A DNA stretch of 25,191 bases from NCBI GenBank assembly GCA_903918155.1, contig CAIXDD010000404.1, positions 1 through 25,191 on the forward strand, in the 5' to 3' direction. Below the pieces are notes generated by a model, which saw only the letters and a list, made by a program, of their open reading frames with translations, was not told the origin of the DNA and did no database searches. The position numbers and the translations under genes are program-made. Below, piece after piece: positions 22,859-25,191 of this stretch (within the stretch, counting starts at the first letter, position 1; the number at the start of each line of letters is the position of its first letter). The stretch is from an uncultured Hyphomicrobiales bacterium (lineage in GTDB: Bacteria > Pseudomonadota > Alphaproteobacteria > Rhizobiales > Beijerinckiaceae).

Positions 22859-24892
22859 TCAGGCCGCGCCGGAGCCCGGCGAAAGGTTTGCGACCTGCGC
22901 TTCGCTGAGCGCCGAGGCCTGTTCGGCCGAGAAGGCGGCGAGCTGCTCTTCGGTGAGCGCGGCGATCTGCTCCCCGGTCATCTCCATGATCTGATCGACG
23001 CCGAGGGATTCGATCTGCTCCGCCGTGAGCGCCGGGATCTGACCGGGCGTGAACCAGGCGAATTGCTCGGGCGCGATCATCGCGATCTGCGCGCCGCTGA
23101 AGCCGGCGACCGCGCTCAACGACAAGGCCTCCACATCGGCCTGATCCATGCCCGCGATCTGCTCCGGCGTCAGCGCGGAGACCTGCAGCGCCGTGAGCGC
23201 GCCAATCTGTCCGGCCGTGAGGTCGTCGAAGGCGCCCATGCCGAAGGCGCGGATCTGGTTCTCCGAGAGCCCCTTGATGGCGCTTTCCGCGATCGCCTGA
23301 ATCTGGGGAACCTCCAGCGCGTCGATCTGCTCTTCGGTGAAGCCGACGATCTGCTTGTCGGTGAAGGCGGCGATCTGCGTGACGGTGAGCGCCTGCGTCT
23401 GTTCGATGGTGAGATTTTCGATCTGCAGCGCCGTGAGCCCCTTGAGCTGGTCGGGCGAGAGGGCTGCGATATCGTCTTCGGCAAATTCAGCGATCTTGGT
23501 GGCGGAGACGCCCGACAGGCCCTTGGCGGACAGGCCCTGCACCTGCGTCGTGGAGAACGCGACGATTTCGTCCTTCGAAAAGGCGGAGATCTGCGCGCCC
23601 GACAGGGCGCCCATCTGTTCGACGGTGAGCGCGTCCACATGGTCTTCGCTTATGGCGGCGACCTGCGACACGCTGAGCGCCTTGATCGCGGCGACGGCGA
23701 TCTTGGCGACCTGCGCATCCTCGAACATGCCGATCTGCGCCGGCGAGAAGCCCACGATCTGCTTTGCGGTGAGGCCGGCGATCTGCGGCTCGGTGAGCCC
23801 GGCGATCTGCTCCTGCGTCATCGCGCGGATCTGGGAGGGCGTCATCTGGCCCAATTGCGCGGCGCTGAGGGCGCCCACCTGGTCCCCGCTCATCCGCGCG
23901 ATGAAGGTCAGCGGCAGGCCCTTGACGGCGGCGGGCGCCAGCGCGGCGATGAAATCGGTCGTCGCCGAGGCGATCCCGTCGAGCTGGGCGCGCGAGAGGC
24001 CGGAGACCTGCGTCGCGCTGAGCGCGCCCACGAAGACGGAGGGCGCCGCATAAAGAATGTCCGGATCGATCGCGCCCAATTGCGAGCGCGTGAGCCCTTT
24101 CAACGCGGCGGGGCTGATCCCATAAAGCTGAACGTCCGTGAGCCCTTCGACCTGTTCGCGCGTGAAGCCGCTCACCTGCGTGGCGGTGAGCCCGCCCATC
24201 TGCTCCGTGGACAAGGCGTCGATCTGCGCGGCGGAGAAGGACGACATCTGCTGGCGCGTGAGGCCCGCGAGCTGGGCGGGCGTCAGGGCGTCGACGACGG
24301 CGGGATCGATGGCGCTGATCTGAGCATGGGTCAGGCCCTTCATGGCCTTCGCGCTGAGGGCTGCGATTTGTTCGGGCGCGAGAAGTCCGAATTGGGCTTC
24401 GGTCATCGACGCCACCTGCTTGTCGGTGAAGCCGCCGATCTGTTCGGGCGACAGGGTCTTGAACACGTCGGGCGGAATCGAGACCATCTGGGCGGAGGTC
24501 AGCGCGCCCATGGAGGCGGCCGGCACGGAATCCCAATGCGCGTCCGTGAAGGCGGCGATCACGCTGGGGCGAAAGCCCGCCATCTGCGCCGCGCTCAGGC
24601 CGGTGAGCTTGTCTGCGCTCACGCCGGCCAGCTGTGCGCCGTTGAAGGCGCCGATCTGCGTTGGCTTGAGCGCCGCGAATTGCTGGCTCGTCATCGCGCC
24701 GACCTGAGCGGACGACAGGGCGCCGATGGCGGCGGGCGTGAGGCCCATGATGGCCTTCAGCTCCTGCGCGGCGGCCGACAGGGTGATCGTGGCGCTCGCG
24801 CGCACGGTCGCGGTCGCGCCGGTCGTCGTCGTGGTCGCGCTGGTGCGCGGGACGTAGCTCGTCGAACTCGTATTCGTGACGGAGGTGACCAT
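22859..24892 (-). CDS. Octapeptide-repeat protein of unknown function (677 aa)
   Basis: I know no named function. Residues 1-49 are Ser/Thr-rich without an obvious signal peptide. Residues 50-668 split into about 77 consecutive octads of the form [A/G][L/F/I/M][S/T]xxQ[I/V/L]x (examples ALTPEQIA, GFTDKQVA, ALSEAQVA). One three-residue insertion (FIA) follows octad 33 near residue 314. The S/T-x-x-Q pattern resembles a helix N-cap box, so an all-alpha solenoid is plausible (inference). No cysteine is seen; charged residues are mostly acidic. Similar LTxxQI repeats occur in bacterial surface or secreted proteins, but placement by eye is not safe. ATG at 24892 has only a weak AAGG upstream. It is a lone gene near a tRNA. 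Its antisense frames are shadows. Confidence 0.85.
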   Translation of the reverse strand: MVTSVTNTSSTSYVPRTSATTTTTGATATVRASATITLSAAAQELKAIMGLTPAAIGALSSAQVGAMTSQQFAALKPTQIGAFNGAQLAGVSADKLTGLSAAQMAGFRPSVIAAFTDAHWDSVPAASMGALTSAQMVSIPPDVFKTLSPEQIGGFTDKQVASMTEAQFGLLAPEQIAALSAKAMKGLTHAQISAIDPAVVDALTPAQLAGLTRQQMSSFSAAQIDALSTEQMGGLTATQVSGFTREQVEGLTDVQLYGISPAALKGLTRSQLGAIDPDILYAAPSVFVGALSATQVSGLSRAQLDGIASATTDFIAALAPAAVKGLPLTFIARMSGDQVGALSAAQLGQMTPSQIRAMTQEQIAGLTEPQIAGLTAKQIVGFSPAQIGMFEDAQVAKIAVAAIKALSVSQVAAISEDHVDALTVEQMGALSGAQISAFSKDEIVAFSTTQVQGLSAKGLSGVSATKIAEFAEDDIAALSPDQLKGLTALQIENLTIEQTQALTVTQIAAFTDKQIVGFTEEQIDALEVPQIQAIAESAIKGLSENQIRAFGMGAFDDLTAGQIGALTALQVSALTPEQIAGMDQADVEALSLSAVAGFSGAQIAMIAPEQFAWFTPGQIPALTAEQIESLGVDQIMEMTGEQIAALTEEQLAAFSAEQASALSEAQVANLSPGSGAA
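22888..24745 (-). repeat. 24-bp coding repeat array (about 77 units)
   Basis: The DNA repeats with a 24-bp period (one octad) in the same frame throughout, with unit sequences well diverged at the nucleotide level. A longer period of about 408 bp (17 octads) is also visible, shown by AALK/AAIK/SAIK octads starting at about 24121, 23704 and 23296. It is a protein repeat, not a CRISPR array, because there are no unique spacers. Confidence 0.85.
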
Positions 24893-25143
24893 GGAGCCTT
24901 ACCGCAAGATTTGAATGCGGGGCTGCTCCAGCAAGGCCCATGCCAGCGCAGGAACGCGCGCAAGCGGCTGAACGCCAAGCGTTTTAGACATCGCCCGGGC
25001 GCCCGGCGCGACCGGCGGGCGGAAACGTCAACGCGAGGCGGGCGGGCGCGGAAAAGGCGCGATCAGGGCGTCCGGAAAGCAGCCGAAGAGGGCCGCGCAG
25101 AGGAGCGGTCGCGGAGAGGAGCGATAGCGGAGAAAAGGGGAGC
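24893..25143. other. Non-coding stretch between repeat-protein gene and tRNA
   Basis: About 250 nt contain no supported gene. A TTGACG on the minus strand (25031-25026) could be a -35 for the repeat-protein gene, but no clear -10 follows. A 16-bp tandem repeat is at 25100-25131. No terminator for the tRNA with a U-run was recognised, though the minus strand has CCCCTTTTCTCC just past the CCA end. Confidence 0.5.
25100..25131. repeat. 16-bp tandem repeat downstream of tRNA-Ala
   Basis: Two adjacent copies, GAGGAGCGGTCGCGGA and GAGGAGCGATAGCGGA, differ at two positions. They lie 13 nt from the tRNA 3' end (CCA). Confidence 0.7.

Positions 25144-25191
<48 letters not shown>

Noticed and set aside
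22888..24745. CRISPR-like regular repeat
   Set aside because: The 24-bp period is continuous coding sequence with no unique spacers and no cas genes.
23487..24941. 484-codon frame overlapping the octad-repeat gene in another frame
   Set aside because: It is an Arg/Asp-rich shadow of the 24-bp repeats; repeat DNA keeps several frames open at once.

Overview
The window is GC-rich alphaproteobacterial DNA. About 16 kb at the left is part of a photosynthesis gene cluster. The crtE-crtF-bchC-bchX order, the crtD/crtC pair, PpsR/CrtJ-type operators (TGT-N12-ACA) and a complete bacterial-type tRNA end point to a purple or aerobic anoxygenic phototroph, probably of the Hyphomicrobiales (Rhodoblastus/Methylobacterium-like relatives). 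The genus cannot be fixed by eye.

Region 1 (1-5925): crtE-crtF-bchC-bchX runs on the minus strand, with bchX cut by the window edge. crtD-crtC runs divergently on the plus strand. The genes overlap by 4 nt at crtE/crtF and bchC/bchX. Two promoter regions (1369-1433 and 3439-3482) carry PpsR-like sites laid over recognisable -35/-10 elements. Region 2 (5944-11977) holds the other carotenoid genes. crtB is the last gene of a minus-strand operon that starts with a cytochrome P450 and continues with an ATP-grasp enzyme; neither is a standard part of a purple-bacterial carotenoid cluster. A divergent gene encodes a seven-helix membrane protein that runs into the 3' end of crtI. Region 3 (10457-16176): dxs-bchO-crtI forms one overlapping minus-strand operon linking isoprenoid precursor supply, Mg-chelatase-associated BchO and phytoene desaturation. 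hemE is divergent from it. Together regions 1-3 supply C5 precursors (Dxs), GGPP (CrtE), phytoene and lycopene (CrtB, CrtI) and spirilloxanthin-type end groups (CrtC, CrtD, CrtF). They also cover late bacteriochlorophyll steps (BchX, BchC) and tetrapyrrole supply (HemE). No crtA, tspO, puf or bchID genes lie inside the window.

Region 4 (16187-22846) looks like a carboxylate catabolism locus unrelated to photosynthesis. It has two tripartite-tricarboxylate-type periplasmic binding proteins without their membrane partners and an M20 amidohydrolase on the minus strand. On the plus strand are two tandem 4,5-dihydroxyphthalate-decarboxylase-like paralogues and a class II aldolase-family protein. 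No regulator gene is present.

Region 5 (22859-25191): a 677-residue cysteine-free protein is built almost entirely of about 77 octapeptide repeats with a 17-octad (136-residue) higher-order period. It is followed by about 250 nt of non-coding DNA with a tandem repeat, then the 3' part of tRNA-Ala(GGC) on the minus strand.
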